Counted from the first letter of the stretch, positions 33,800-43,022 are shown. The stretch: DNA of 64,000 bases from Cytobacillus oceanisediminis (GCF_022811925.1 NZ_CP065511.1:1109501-1173500), one strand, 5' to 3'. A program made the numbers and translations. Notes: generated by a model from the letters alone, not told the origin.

Positions 33800-34756
33800 T
33801 TAATTACGCATAATGATATAAATCAAATACATAATGTAAGAGGCTGCGAGAAAGCTGCCCTCATATTTTCCTACAGCATAATGGCTTCTTGAGAAGATGA
33901 GGAGCACAAATGTGATTAAAATTAAAATCGTAATATCGATGAATATTTTAGGGTCTACAGGAAGCGGCGATATGGCAGCTGAAGCCCCGAGGACAAACAG
34001 GATGTTGAAGATATTGCTCCCTACAATATTTCCAAGAGCGATCTCACTCTCTTTTTTTATGGCTGCGGCGACAGAGGTCACCAGTTCAGGCAGAGAAGTC
34101 CCGATGGCAACAATCGTTAAGCCGACCAATGTTTCACTCATTCCCAATGAGTAAGCAATCTCTGTACTGCTTCTGACTACCAAATCACCGCCAAAGATAA
34201 TGGCAGCCAATCCGGCAATTGTCAAAAGGCTTTGCTTCGTCCATTGGCCGGCGCTTGTTTTAATAGGATCAGCCTTTGTACTGCTTCGGCTTTCCCGGGC
34301 CACTTCAAATAAATAGTACATAAATACAGCAAAAATCAGCAGCAGAACGAGACCATCACTGCGTGAAACCACATTGCTGCCGATAGAGTTCAGATATGTA
34401 TCACTAATGAAAATCATAAGTGCGGCTGTGGCAAGCAAAGTGAATGGAATCTCCTTGCGGATGGTTGTGCTCTCCACTTTCAGGGGAAAAATCACTGCGG
34501 TAATACCGACAACCAATGTGATGTTAAAGATATTACTGCCGACGACATTCCCAATGGCCACATCGGCACTGCCATCCAGCGCTGCCAGAATGCTGACTGT
34601 GGCTTCAGGTGAACTTGTCCCAAACGCAACGATTGTCAACCCGACCAGCAGCGGAGAAATCTTAAGAAACCCGGCAATTTTTGAAGCGCCATCCACAAAA
34701 AAGTTTGCCCCTGCTATCAAAAGGGCAAATCCAATGATTAGAAGTAAATATGACAC
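33800..34756 (-). CDS. Calcium/sodium antiporter (CaCA family, YrbG-like)
   Basis: This 318-aa protein has ten membrane segments in two inverted halves, each with the ion-binding alpha repeat. The first reads VAFGTSSPEATVSI with GNVVGSNIFN, the second VAIGTSLPELVTSV with GNIVGSNIFN. Both carry the acidic residue (PE) that binds the cation. It exchanges calcium for sodium or protons across the membrane. GTG 34756 is preferred, with GGGAGGT about 8 bp upstream; GTG 34768 is too close to that site. The gene is monocistronic. Confidence 0.87.
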   Translation of the reverse strand: MSYLLLIIGFALLIAGANFFVDGASKIAGFLKISPLLVGLTIVAFGTSSPEATVSILAALDGSADVAIGNVVGSNIFNITLVVGITAVIFPLKVESTTIRKEIPFTLLATAALMIFISDTYLNSIGSNVVSRSDGLVLLLIFAVFMYYLFEVARESRSSTKADPIKTSAGQWTKQSLLTIAGLAAIIFGGDLVVRSSTEIAYSLGMSETLVGLTIVAIGTSLPELVTSVAAAIKKESEIALGNIVGSNIFNILFVLGASAAISPLPVDPKIFIDITILILITFVLLIFSRSHYAVGKYEGSFLAASYIMYLIYIIMRN

Positions 34757-34825
34757 TTTTCGAAGCACCTCCCGTTTTTACTATGTTTATCCAATTATGG
34801 ATTGAATTCAATAAACCTTCAACTA

Positions 34826-34858
34826 AAAGCCACCGGAATGCTATGCCGGCGGCTTCAT
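34826..34858 (-). terminator. Intrinsic terminator of the DUF3784-like gene
   Basis: AAGCCGCCGG and CCGGTGGCTT (minus strand) pair with one mismatch around a 9-nt loop and are followed by TTAGTT, directly after the stop at 34862. Confidence 0.7.
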
Positions 34859-34861
34859 TTG

Positions 34862-35584
34862 TTATTCCACTTCTTTTTTGAGCTCCTCATACCAGCTCTG
34901 AGTCTCTGCGGAATCTTTGCTGTTAACAAATATCTGCTCATCTTTGAGCTTAATGTACAGAATGGGCGTATGGTCTTTTTGGATGAATAATAGGCTGCTG
35001 CCATAGCGAGTCACTTTAAAATGCCCCTGTGCAAGGGTAGGAAGGCCGATACCATTTTGTCTCCAGGTTACTTCAGGCATCTCCTCCAATAATTGCACGG
35101 ACTGAATATCTTCATAATCCCATTCATCTCCGTACATCCCGGAGATTTCAAATGAATCCTCTGCTAATGCCATTTCATAGCCTTTATGACTGGAGACGGT
35201 TAGATAAACGAGAGGTCCAAGCGTTACGATGGCGAGGATGATGGCGAATATATAACTGCGTTTTCTCTTGGCCGGGACTTCATATCTGGATAAGTAGATG
35301 AGTCCTCCAAACAATACGACCAGCATGAAGCCGAATTGCGCTTCGGTTCCGAATCTGAATTCGGTAAACGATAGAGGCAGAAACACCAGCATTCCGATAG
35401 CGGTGCCGATGAGCAGGCTGCCGATTTTTTGCGGATACCTGTTTTCTATTAATGTTTCTTTCTCTTCCTCGGGCCGTAATGCAAATCCGGAAATGAGCCA
35501 GTAAGCCTTTTTGAATCTTACAGCCCATCCGAGAATCAGGAAGAGCGCGATCACTGCAATCTGTGTAATGACAAGTCCAATCAT
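34862..35584 (-). CDS. Membrane protein with DUF3784-like N-terminus and PH-like C-terminus
   Basis: This 240-aa protein starts with a DUF3784-like part (one membrane segment, residues 5-22, then KKAYWLISGFALRPEEE). Three more membrane segments follow (about 54-72, 81-98 and 110-127). The last 105 residues (EDSFEISGMYGDEWDYEDIQSVQLLEEMP...KLKDEQIFVNSKDSAETQSWYEELKKE) look like a bacterial PH domain facing the cytoplasm. The assignments are from sequence character only. No function is known. An AAGGAGGTTTTT ribosome site precedes the ATG. Confidence 0.7.
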   Translation of the reverse strand: MIGLVITQIAVIALFLILGWAVRFKKAYWLISGFALRPEEEKETLIENRYPQKIGSLLIGTAIGMLVFLPLSFTEFRFGTEAQFGFMLVVLFGGLIYLSRYEVPAKRKRSYIFAIILAIVTLGPLVYLTVSSHKGYEMALAEDSFEISGMYGDEWDYEDIQSVQLLEEMPEVTWRQNGIGLPTLAQGHFKVTRYGSSLLFIQKDHTPILYIKLKDEQIFVNSKDSAETQSWYEELKKEVE

Positions 35585-35698
35585 GGGAAAAACCTCCTTA
35601 CTATTCTTACGGAGAAAGCCCCAGTTTTGTTTCGAATTTGGTATAATAATAAGACAGTTTCTTTTAAAAAAAGTATTGAAATAAGGGGAGGAGCATCC

Positions 35699-35923
35699 TT
35701 GAAAAGCAAAAATATTTTATTTTATATATTGCTGATACTTTTGCTCACGACCGTTGTCAGCATTGTCATGGGCTACCATAACTTCGGCTTTGGGGTAGGT
35801 TTTCTGTTCGCATTTCTGTCTCTTTCCACAGGATATTTCTATTCCATGAAAAATCGGGAATATATGCATCAGAATTATCATGCCGATTATGTGGACCGCT
35901 TAAAAAACGATAAAAAGATCTAA
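35699..35923 (+). CDS. Small two-segment membrane protein
   Basis: This 74-aa protein has two membrane segments (about residues 6-24 and 28-46) and a charged tail ending DYVDRLKNDKKI. The start is TTG 35699 with GGGGAGG 8 bp upstream. A 98-aa reading from 35627 is rejected because its extra N-terminus spans the promoter region (TATAAT near 35642). No family was recognised. The exonuclease gene follows 70 bp later on the same strand. Confidence 0.65.
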   Translation: MKSKNILFYILLILLLTTVVSIVMGYHNFGFGVGFLFAFLSLSTGYFYSMKNREYMHQNYHADYVDRLKNDKKI

Positions 35924-35993
35924 GAGCGGTTCCGCTGGCATTCAGCACTCCTCTATTATATGCTTAATTTAAAATGAATAGAGGAGGCTGGCC

Positions 35994-36602
35994 ATGAGAG
36001 ACCAGGAAAAGATGGGATTGCTGCTGGATGTGGAGACGACAGGGCTTGGACCAAATTCCGATGAAATCATCGAACTGGCATTAAAGCTGTTTTCGTACCG
36101 TTCGGATACAGGGGAGATACTTGATATTAAGGATAAAGCTGCATTCCTGCGGGAGCCCATCAGCAAATCGGCCAAAAACAATTACAGCCGCGCCTTCAGG
36201 GTCCACGGGATTCCTTATGAAGCTGTCAGCGGAAAAAGCTTTGATGATATCAAAATAAAAAAATACTTCTTCCATGCCGATTCCGTTTTCGCTCATAATG
36301 CATCCTTTGACCGCAGCTTTTTATACCGGATGTATCCTGAAGACATCAACGAATTAAAATGGTATTGCACGATGAGAAGTGTTCCATGGAAGGAATACGG
36401 TTTTACAGACAGCAAGCTGCTGACGCTCCTTCAGTCCCACCAGATTGCAGAAAGCCAGACACATAGGGCGATGGATGATATTACATACCTCTTAGATCTG
36501 CTGAAAAAAACAAATCCTGCCGGGGATTTCTATATGCGTGATGTTCTGGCAAAAGGTCCGATGAGAAAATACCAGCCTGCGGTACAGGGCCGGCTAGGTT
36601 AA
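35994..36602 (+). CDS. DnaQ-like 3'-5' exonuclease (DEDDh)
   Basis: This 202-aa protein is a single exonuclease domain. ExoI is LLLDVETTGLGPNSDEIIEL (D and E metal ligands), ExoII is VFAHNASFDRSFL, and ExoIII is HRAMDDITYL with the catalytic histidine and last aspartate. It is like the epsilon proofreading subunit or a stand-alone trimming exonuclease of DNA or RNA. No polymerase domain is attached. AGAGGAGG lies before the ATG. A perfect terminator follows. Confidence 0.87.
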   Translation: MRDQEKMGLLLDVETTGLGPNSDEIIELALKLFSYRSDTGEILDIKDKAAFLREPISKSAKNNYSRAFRVHGIPYEAVSGKSFDDIKIKKYFFHADSVFAHNASFDRSFLYRMYPEDINELKWYCTMRSVPWKEYGFTDSKLLTLLQSHQIAESQTHRAMDDITYLLDLLKKTNPAGDFYMRDVLAKGPMRKYQPAVQGRLG

Positions 36603-36616
36603 AAGGCAATACAGCA

Positions 36617-36645
36617 AAAGAGTGCACACAGGCACTCTTTTTTTT
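36617..36645 (+). terminator. Intrinsic terminator
   Basis: AAAGAGTGC pairs perfectly with GCACTCTTT around a 6-nt loop, then five more T residues. Confidence 0.85.
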
Positions 36646-36660
36646 GGCAATTTCTCTTTC

Positions 36661-37914
36661 TTAATCACTCTTCAGCAGGGGCAGTACAATTTTCACTGTC
36701 GTTCCCTTGCCAATATCGCTGTCATATTCAATCGTTCCTTGCATTTCACGGATGATCTTGTTCGTAACCATGCTGCCAAGGCCTGTGCCCTTCGTCTTTG
36801 TTGTATAAAAAGGCAGTCCGATATTCTCTAATTGCTCGGATGTCATGCCCCGGCCGTTATCTGCAATGGTTATTTCAACCGTGTTGTGAAAATAATCTGC
36901 AGAGGTGAAAATATGAATCCTTCCCTTTTCCGGAACTGATTCTATTCCATTCTTAATCACATTCATGATGGCCTGTTTCAGGTGGTGTTCATCTCCCTGA
37001 ACATAAAACGGTCCTTTATCCGCGTACTCAATCACAACATTGGAATAAGAGGCAAGCGGCCTCATGAGCAGTACACAATCCTGAATCACGTCATGCAAGG
37101 GGACATTAGCCAGATGGAACTGCTCGGGCTTTGAGACTTTCAAATAGTTCGTAATGATGCTGTTTGTGCGATCCAATTCCTCAATTATGAGCGGGGAGAA
37201 CTTTTTTAAACTCTCATCCGCCGTATCCTGGCTCAAATATTGAATGAAGCCCCTCACAGTGGATAAAGGATTTCTGATTTCATGTGCGATGGAAGCTGCC
37301 AGCTGGCCGACCATTGTCAGCTTATCCATATACATCATTTCATTGATCTGTTTGTTCGTTTTAAAAAGATTCTCGATTACAAAGATTAGGGCAATAAATG
37401 TTAGATAAAACGCCGCGAAGTAAGTCAGGTAAAAGAATGTATCCAGAAAAATGACGGCTGTAGCAAGTATGGAAATATATAGGTAAAAATAAAAGAATAG
37501 AATGAATGAACCAGTAACCACCCGATGGCTGGAATTAAGGAACACTCGTCTTAGGGAAAGGGTAATCACAAATGCCAGAATGGAAACCAAAATCCCAATA
37601 TAAATAAACTGGCCGCCTATTAAATAGCGGCTAATGACTGTACTTAGCATCACTATGGATCCTGGAAGCCATCCTGTATACAGCGTCACGATCATGATGG
37701 CGACCATGCGCAAATCAAAATGGGTTTCCCCCAGCGTTTCAATGGGATAAAACATGCACAAAAGTGCCCCGAATGAGCCAAGCAGTCCGTAAATCAATTT
37801 TTGTTTAAGGGTGAGAGGGGTCTTTGTCTGATATGGAAAAAACAAATTCCCGTTAAACGTAAATGAAAAAAGAATTGTAATGTTTACCAGTAAAGGCTTG
37901 ATCAGTGTAACCAA
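36661..37914 (-). CDS. KinB-like membrane sensor histidine kinase (second)
   Basis: This 417-aa kinase has the same plan as that at 21018-22277. About six membrane segments in residues 7-185 include FDLRMVAIMIVTLYTGWLPGSIVM. The phospho-acceptor box is IAHEIRNPLSTVRGFIQYL, and the ATPase motifs are NVIKNGIESVPEKG, DNGRGMTSEQL and GTGLGSMVT. It likely feeds the sporulation phosphorelay or a related regulator, which is inferred from the KinB family. The start is TTG with GGAGGAGA 6 bp upstream. No partner regulator is adjacent. Confidence 0.82.
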   Translation of the reverse strand: MVTLIKPLLVNITILFSFTFNGNLFFPYQTKTPLTLKQKLIYGLLGSFGALLCMFYPIETLGETHFDLRMVAIMIVTLYTGWLPGSIVMLSTVISRYLIGGQFIYIGILVSILAFVITLSLRRVFLNSSHRVVTGSFILFFYFYLYISILATAVIFLDTFFYLTYFAAFYLTFIALIFVIENLFKTNKQINEMMYMDKLTMVGQLAASIAHEIRNPLSTVRGFIQYLSQDTADESLKKFSPLIIEELDRTNSIITNYLKVSKPEQFHLANVPLHDVIQDCVLLMRPLASYSNVVIEYADKGPFYVQGDEHHLKQAIMNVIKNGIESVPEKGRIHIFTSADYFHNTVEITIADNGRGMTSEQLENIGLPFYTTKTKGTGLGSMVTNKIIREMQGTIEYDSDIGKGTTVKIVLPLLKSD

Positions 37915-37962
37915 TAGTCTCCTCCAAGTATATTCAAATCTAGTGAAAGGGATCTGTCCCTA

Positions 37963-38157
37963 TTAACGTAAAATTTGTTTTACCCGGCCAACCTGTCCAT
38001 CTTCCAGTCTCACTTTTATACCATGCGGGTGAGAAGGTGACTTTGTTAGAATGTCTTTCACGATTCCTTCTGTCAGCACACCTGTCCGCTGATCCTTTTT
38101 AAGAACAATTTTTACTTTTAATCCAGGCGCAATTGCAGCGCGATTCTGCCCTTCCAT
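37963..38157 (-). CDS. ywbE: YwbE-family protein
   Basis: This 64-aa basic protein matches the YwbE family (NRAAIAPGLKVKIVLKKDQRTGVLTEGIVKDILTKSPSHPHGIKVRL), which has a KOW-like beta-barrel fold often seen in nucleic-acid-binding proteins. Its function is not known. The start overlaps the stop of the upstream 62-aa gene by one base (TAATG), so the two are co-translated. Confidence 0.88.
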   Translation of the reverse strand: MEGQNRAAIAPGLKVKIVLKKDQRTGVLTEGIVKDILTKSPSHPHGIKVRLEDGQVGRVKQILR

Positions 38158-38345
38158 TACACACCCGTCCGTTTCCGCTGATTATTGGTCTTCTTTGTCT
38201 GCTGGCTTTTCAATGCTTTCGCCGATTTAACCGGAGTATTATTGAACTTTCCGCCTGTCTGCTCTTGTTTTTTATTCATAAGCTGCTGTTTCATTGCTTC
38301 TTTAAGGCTGATTTTTTTTCGTTCATTGTCTTCTATATGAGTCAT
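38157..38345 (-). CDS. Small basic hydrophilic protein, unknown function
   Basis: This 62-aa protein is lysine-, glutamine- and asparagine-rich, with no membrane segment and little predicted structure (LKEAMKQQLMNKKQEQTGGKFNN). GGAGACTC precedes the ATG, and the stop overlaps the ywbE start by one base. The coupling and clean ribosome site argue that it is real. The charge suggests nucleic-acid or ribosome contact, which is a guess. Confidence 0.7.
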   Translation of the reverse strand: MTHIEDNERKKISLKEAMKQQLMNKKQEQTGGKFNNTPVKSAKALKSQQTKKTNNQRKRTGV

Positions 38346-38564
38346 GTTAGAGTCTCCTTTATTTACATATCCCTCTATTATAAATCATTAAACAGTTAAA
38401 GGAAATTTCACAGAGAAATTATCTTTTTTACCTGTAACTTTTCAGAAAAATAAGTCTTTAAGACCACGAGAATTATTATCAAACCATCCCTTGTTCCTAT
38501 TTAGAAAATACTGAATATTTTGTACTATTTAGATTACAGAAATAGATTATAGGGAGTGAGTCAA

Positions 38565-40391
38565 TTGTTAAAAGTCCTATCAACTTCAGCTTTATCCCTT
38601 GCTTTAGCAGGAAGTGCCGTTTTTGCAGGAGCAGGACCGGCAGATACTCAGGCCAAGCAGGAAAGTAAGCATCAAATCAGTCTTGCCCATCATGTAGGTG
38701 CGTCGCCGGAGCTTGCTGCCAAGGCAAAGGAATTGGGAATTGATCTATCAAAAGTGGATCCGGCTGAGAAAGCAGCCAAGGCAGGTGCAAAATTCCAGCA
38801 GCCTGGTGACAATCATGTGGCGTATAAAGAAGCAACAGGAGATATACCGGTTCTTGTTCTTCTGGCAAAGTATCCGGATGGTGATGAGCCGGTCGGCGAT
38901 ATGCCTGGACAAGTTCCAGCTGAGTATTATGAGGATCTAATTTTTGGGACTGAGTATAATCCTTATGAGCTTCCTCAATTCCAGAAATATGATGGTGAGA
39001 ATGTTCCAAAGGACCGCACGATGCAAAACGCTTATAAAGAATCCAGTTATGGTAAAACAAACCTGGTCCGCAAGGAAAATACTGAATTTGTCTGGGTAGA
39101 AATGCCAAAAGGTGCATCATACTACTTGGATCAGGAAGGCAAATATGCTGAAAACGGTACATACGTAAATGGCAACGTGAATGGAGATGCCCATACAGGC
39201 GAGTTCATCCGTGACTTATTGAAAGCGGCAGACGAGCAGGTTGATTTTTCAAAGTATGCCGAGGATGGGGAAGTGCCTAACGTTTTCGTCATTCATGAAG
39301 GTACAGGAGCTGAATTCAGCCGTGACCCGGCACAGTTCTGGTCTCATAAGTGGAATATCCTGAGCGCGCTTTACTATGGCAAATACTATGAAACTGGCAA
39401 ACCTGCTGATGTACATGCTGGCATGCCTCAAAATGAATGGATTAATAAAACAGTTGCAGAAGATATGACCTATGATGGCGTAATCGTTAACAACTACAAC
39501 ATCCAGCCAGGCATCGGCGGAAACGTTGCCGGATTTGATGCTGCAACAAATTCTTATAAAGAAGAGGCAAAAACGGGTCCATTCCCGGCACAAACCGGGG
39601 TTTATGCACATGAATTTGGACATGCATTAGGATTGCCTGATTTCTATGATACGGTTTATAGCTCTGAGGGTGTAGGAAACTATTCGATGATGGCGGGCGG
39701 CTCCTGGATGCGCTACCCGGATGCTGCAGCTTATGCCGGAAACTCTCCAACGCACTTTGATCCGTTCTCTAAGATTTTCTTGGGATGGGTAAATCCGATT
39801 GAAGTGAAGCCTGAAGATGGCGTGCAGGAGATTACACTGCCGGCAATCAATAAAGCCGATGCAGACAACGGCATCGTCAAAATGGAAGTGCCGGGCTCGA
39901 ATGGAACGGAATACTTCTTATTCGAAAACGTCCAGCAGGATGGGTTTAACCAGGGCTTAATTCGCCAGGGTGCAGATTCTAAAGGTTTAATGGCGTGGCA
40001 TGTAGATGAGAACATCATCAACTTGTACCAAACTGCCGGCTTCCGTCCAAACAACGTGGAAAACTGGATGAACAAACGCTTCCAGTACAACCAATCTGAA
40101 ACAGCAAGTGATGGTACAGTAGTGACACACTACGGTTTATCCGTTCTACAGGCAGATGGCAATTATGATTTGGAGAAGAATGTAAATCGCGGTGATGCTG
40201 GCGACTTCTTTAAAACCGGAGGAAAAATCACGCCTGTATCCGGAAATGTTCACACGGGTTCTTACTACTTCTGGAAGGGCTATAGCTCAACTCCAGCTGA
40301 TTCTGGAATCCATGTAACAGATATTAAAGAAAATGCAGATGGATCCATCACGGCGAAATTCTACTATAATACGAACAGCAGCACGAATTAA
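38565..40391 (+). CDS. Secreted M6-family metalloprotease (immune inhibitor A-like)
   Basis: This 608-aa exported protease has a signal peptide (residues 1-25, ending GSAVFAGAG) and a zinc motif HEFGHALGLPDFYD at about residue 352. It is followed by the met-turn-like SMMAGGSWM. This is the M6/InhA family. InhA proteins are usually near 790 residues; this one lacks their extra C-terminal domain and ends soon after the conserved KGYSS segment. It degrades proteins outside the cell. TTG 38565 has GGGAGTG 8 bp upstream; GTG 38556 is the alternative. The leader of about 220 bp holds no recognised regulatory site. Confidence 0.87.
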   Translation: MLKVLSTSALSLALAGSAVFAGAGPADTQAKQESKHQISLAHHVGASPELAAKAKELGIDLSKVDPAEKAAKAGAKFQQPGDNHVAYKEATGDIPVLVLLAKYPDGDEPVGDMPGQVPAEYYEDLIFGTEYNPYELPQFQKYDGENVPKDRTMQNAYKESSYGKTNLVRKENTEFVWVEMPKGASYYLDQEGKYAENGTYVNGNVNGDAHTGEFIRDLLKAADEQVDFSKYAEDGEVPNVFVIHEGTGAEFSRDPAQFWSHKWNILSALYYGKYYETGKPADVHAGMPQNEWINKTVAEDMTYDGVIVNNYNIQPGIGGNVAGFDAATNSYKEEAKTGPFPAQTGVYAHEFGHALGLPDFYDTVYSSEGVGNYSMMAGGSWMRYPDAAAYAGNSPTHFDPFSKIFLGWVNPIEVKPEDGVQEITLPAINKADADNGIVKMEVPGSNGTEYFLFENVQQDGFNQGLIRQGADSKGLMAWHVDENIINLYQTAGFRPNNVENWMNKRFQYNQSETASDGTVVTHYGLSVLQADGNYDLEKNVNRGDAGDFFKTGGKITPVSGNVHTGSYYFWKGYSSTPADSGIHVTDIKENADGSITAKFYYNTNSSTN

Positions 40392-40395
40392 TAGA

Positions 40396-40434
40396 CTAAA
40401 ATCCGAGCGGGGATACCTGCTCGGATTTTAGTTT
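40396..40434. terminator. Bidirectional terminator
   Basis: CTAAAATCCGAGC (40396-40408) pairs perfectly with GCTCGGATTTTAG (40419-40431) between convergent genes. Confidence 0.85.
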
Positions 40435-41353
40435 AAAGACTATTTTTCTCATAAACTTTCAGGTTAGCGTATATCGCACCGATAACAGGAGCATCCAAAT
40501 CCAGCAGCTTAGCCTTTTCCAGCAAATATCCAAAGAAATGATCAGCTTCGATTGCCTGCTGCTTTTCCATATCGCGCTGCAGGGAAGATTTCATTTCATA
40601 GCCCATTTCTTTTATTTTTTGAACCTGGGCATCTTCAATCCCGTCAGCCAGCGGAGCATCCAAGCCCCTCATAATGGCAGATGCTTCTCTCAAAAGTTCT
40701 TTAACCGAACTCAATCCGAATGTCTGATCTCTGATCGGCCCAATTGGAGAGCGGAACAGGGAGGTGACGCCAGAAAGTGTGGAGATAAACAGGTACTTAT
40801 GCCACATCTCCTGTTCGATATTTTCGGAGAGGCGGAAGTTTGCTTTTGTACCTGAAAAAGCCTCTTGAAGCTTCAGGATCCGCTCCGTTTTTTCGCCGGA
40901 TCGTTCCCCAAAAACAAAGTCATGGACCGGGCTGGTTTGAATCACTTTCCCATTTTCACCAAGAGTGGTTTCAATAAAGCAAAGGCCGCCAAGAACGTTC
41001 TCTTCCCCAAAAGCGGCTGTCAATTCATCAATGTGGGCAATTCCATTTAAGAGAGGAAGAATCAAGGTTTTATCGGCTGTGTATGGATGGATATCCTCTA
41101 TGGCTCCCTCAAGATGATAGGCTTTTGTTGAGAGCAGGATGACATCGAATGCATCTGCCTTTTCTCCGGCTTGGATTGTTTTCGGCTCAGGAAACTTCAT
41201 ATCCCCATGTACACTTTCCACCAGAAGCCCGTATTTCTCAAGCTGCTCCTTTCTGTTTTCTCTTACCAGGAACGTAACATCTTCGCCTTTTTCCAAAAGC
41301 CTTCCGCCAAAATAGCCGCCAATGGCGCCGGCTCCGACAACTAATATTCTCAT
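40433..41353 (-). CDS. panE: Ketopantoate reductase-family protein
   Basis: This 306-aa protein has the N-terminal NAD(P)H motif RILVVGAGAIGGYFGGRLLEKG and the catalytic lysine in ILLSTKAYHLEGAI. The C-terminal helical domain has EMWHKYLFISTLSGVTSLFRSPIG. It may reduce 2-dehydropantoate to pantoate for CoA synthesis, but the family has several paralogues with other 2-oxoacid substrates and no pan genes are adjacent. ATG 41353 has AAAGGAGG 9 bp upstream; a longer frame to 41404 runs into the hairpin at 41381-41408. Confidence 0.8.
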   Translation of the reverse strand: MRILVVGAGAIGGYFGGRLLEKGEDVTFLVRENRKEQLEKYGLLVESVHGDMKFPEPKTIQAGEKADAFDVILLSTKAYHLEGAIEDIHPYTADKTLILPLLNGIAHIDELTAAFGEENVLGGLCFIETTLGENGKVIQTSPVHDFVFGERSGEKTERILKLQEAFSGTKANFRLSENIEQEMWHKYLFISTLSGVTSLFRSPIGPIRDQTFGLSSVKELLREASAIMRGLDAPLADGIEDAQVQKIKEMGYEMKSSLQRDMEKQQAIEADHFFGYLLEKAKLLDLDAPVIGAIYANLKVYEKNSL

Positions 41354-41380
41354 TTTATAGTGCCTCCTTTGGTTAAATGG

Positions 41381-41408
41381 AAAAGTGCACGCATGTACGT
41401 GCACTTTT
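41381..41408 (-). terminator. Terminator of the cstA operon
   Basis: AAAAGTGCAC and GTGCACTTTT pair perfectly over 10 bp around an 8-nt loop, directly after the stop of the 48-aa gene. Confidence 0.75.
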
Positions 41409-41409
41409 G

Positions 41410-41556
41410 CTAAGTTAAATAGAAGAATAACCCGATTACAGATATTACACCAAAAATCAACTTGGCAGGAAGAGGAAGAGAATCTGTGCCCTTTTCGTTT
41501 ATTCTCTTCTCTTCCTCATTTACCGTTTCACGGTATTTGGGACCGCAGCAGCCCAT
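41410..41556 (-). CDS. 48-aa CstA-linked membrane protein (MGCC start)
   Basis: This short gene reads MGCCGPKYRETV, a charged stretch, then one membrane segment (about residues 30-47, LIFGVISVIGLFFYL) and a TAG stop. Its ATG overlaps the cstA stop as TAATG, so translation is coupled to cstA, and the operon terminator follows at once. The layout (charged N-terminus with a cysteine pair, single C-terminal segment) suits a small subunit or regulator of the transporter. E. coli cstA and btsT are likewise followed by small genes (ybdD, yjiX), though those proteins look different. Function unknown. Confidence 0.75.
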   Translation of the reverse strand: MGCCGPKYRETVNEEEKRINEKGTDSLPLPAKLIFGVISVIGLFFYLT

Positions 41557-43007
41557 TAAGCGGATTTCTTCCAGCCGGAAATATCTTCTTCAAGCGGCAG
41601 GTTATTCGCCCGGGCCTTTTTAGCAGCAGAGAAGAATAGTGCCACAAGAATGACTGTACCGATTGCTCCGCCAATCCAGGAAGCATTCATCGATAAACCG
41701 AAGCCGATTTGCGCATTAAAGATATACGTTAGGACCATCAGCAGCATGAATATTCCCGGAATAAGGGAGATCCAGTAATTTTTCTTCGCGATATACAAGT
41801 ACATGGCACCGACAAACAGCGCGATTACCGCAGTTGATTGGTTAGCCCAGCTGAAGTATCTCCATAGGATGTTAAAGTCGATTTGCGTAAGTGCCAGTGA
41901 GATTGCAAATAGAGGCAAAGCAATCATTAGGCGGCTTGAGAATTTCTTCTGTGCAAAGTTAATGTAATCAGCAATAATCATACGTGCACTTCGGAAAGCC
42001 GTATCCCCGGAAGTGATCGGAAGGACCACGACACCGAGAATCGCAAGCGTTCCGCCGATTGCTCCAAGCATCAGGGTAGAAGCTTCGCTTACCACGGCAC
42101 CAGGACCTCCGTTAGCAAGGAAATCACTTAAACCGTTATAGCCATCGAATAAGCTCATTGCAGCAGCAGCCCAGATCATGGCGATGATACCTTCTGCAAT
42201 CATCATGCCATAGAAAATCTTACGTCCCTGGTTTTCATTCTGAGTTGTACGGGAGATAATCGGTGTCTGTGTTGCATGGAATCCGGAAAGAGCACCGCAA
42301 GTGATCGTGAAAAACAGCAATGGGAAAATAGGTGCGTTAGCCGGGTGGAAATTCTGCAGTGAAATTTCCGGGATTTTAGCTCCTGTTGCAACTAAGCCAA
42401 TCCCTACGCCAAGTGCGCTGATTAAAAGCAATGCGCCAAAGTAAGGGTACAGGCGGCCGATAATTTTATCAACAGGCAGCAAAGTCGCCAAAATATAATA
42501 GATGAAAATCGCAGCAATGATTAGTGTGAGTGAGATCTTCTGATCCAACACTACATAAAGCAGATCAGCAGGAGTAGTAACAAACACCGTACCAACCAAT
42601 AACAGAAGAAGAACAGCGAAAGCGTTCACAACATGTTTCATGACTTTCCCGAGGAACTTGCTCGCAAGCTCAGGCAAATGCGCGCCGCGGTTCCGGATCG
42701 AAATCATTCCTGTTAAATAATCGTGAACAGCACCGGCAAAAATACAGCCGACCACGATCCAGATAAAGGCAACAGGTCCGTAAAGCGCTCCCATAATCGG
42801 GCCGAAAATCGGACCAGTACCAGCAATATTCAACAGCTGAATCAGCGAGTTCTTTGGTGTGCTCATAGCGATATAGTCCACACCGTCAGAATGCGTGTAG
42901 GCAGGAGTCGTCCGTGCCTCCTTCACACCGAATACTTTTTCAACAAACTTGCCGTACGTAAAATAACCAATAATTAAAAGTGCAATACAGACTAAGAAAG
43001 TAATCAT
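41556..43007 (-). CDS. cstA: CstA-family carbon starvation/pyruvate transporter
   Basis: This 483-aa protein has about 13 membrane segments and the CstA signature. Examples are the early GVDYIAMSTPKNSLIQLLNIAGTGPIFGPIMGALYG, the FHATQTPIISRTTQNE segment and GDTAFRSARMIIADY. Members take up pyruvate (E. coli BtsT, CstA) or peptides. ATG 43007 lies 6 bp after AGGGGG; the codon before it is also ATG. Upstream on the minus strand are a -10 TATAAT at 43040-43045 and a cre-like site at its start point. The LytS/LytT pair is encoded 670 bp away, the same pairing as E. coli BtsS/BtsR with BtsT. Pyruvate is thus the likely substrate, by inference. Confidence 0.9.
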   Translation of the reverse strand: MITFLVCIALLIIGYFTYGKFVEKVFGVKEARTTPAYTHSDGVDYIAMSTPKNSLIQLLNIAGTGPIFGPIMGALYGPVAFIWIVVGCIFAGAVHDYLTGMISIRNRGAHLPELASKFLGKVMKHVVNAFAVLLLLLVGTVFVTTPADLLYVVLDQKISLTLIIAAIFIYYILATLLPVDKIIGRLYPYFGALLLISALGVGIGLVATGAKIPEISLQNFHPANAPIFPLLFFTITCGALSGFHATQTPIISRTTQNENQGRKIFYGMMIAEGIIAMIWAAAAMSLFDGYNGLSDFLANGGPGAVVSEASTLMLGAIGGTLAILGVVVLPITSGDTAFRSARMIIADYINFAQKKFSSRLMIALPLFAISLALTQIDFNILWRYFSWANQSTAVIALFVGAMYLYIAKKNYWISLIPGIFMLLMVLTYIFNAQIGFGLSMNASWIGGAIGTVILVALFFSAAKKARANNLPLEEDISGWKKSA

Positions 43008-43022
43008 CATTATCCCCCTTTA

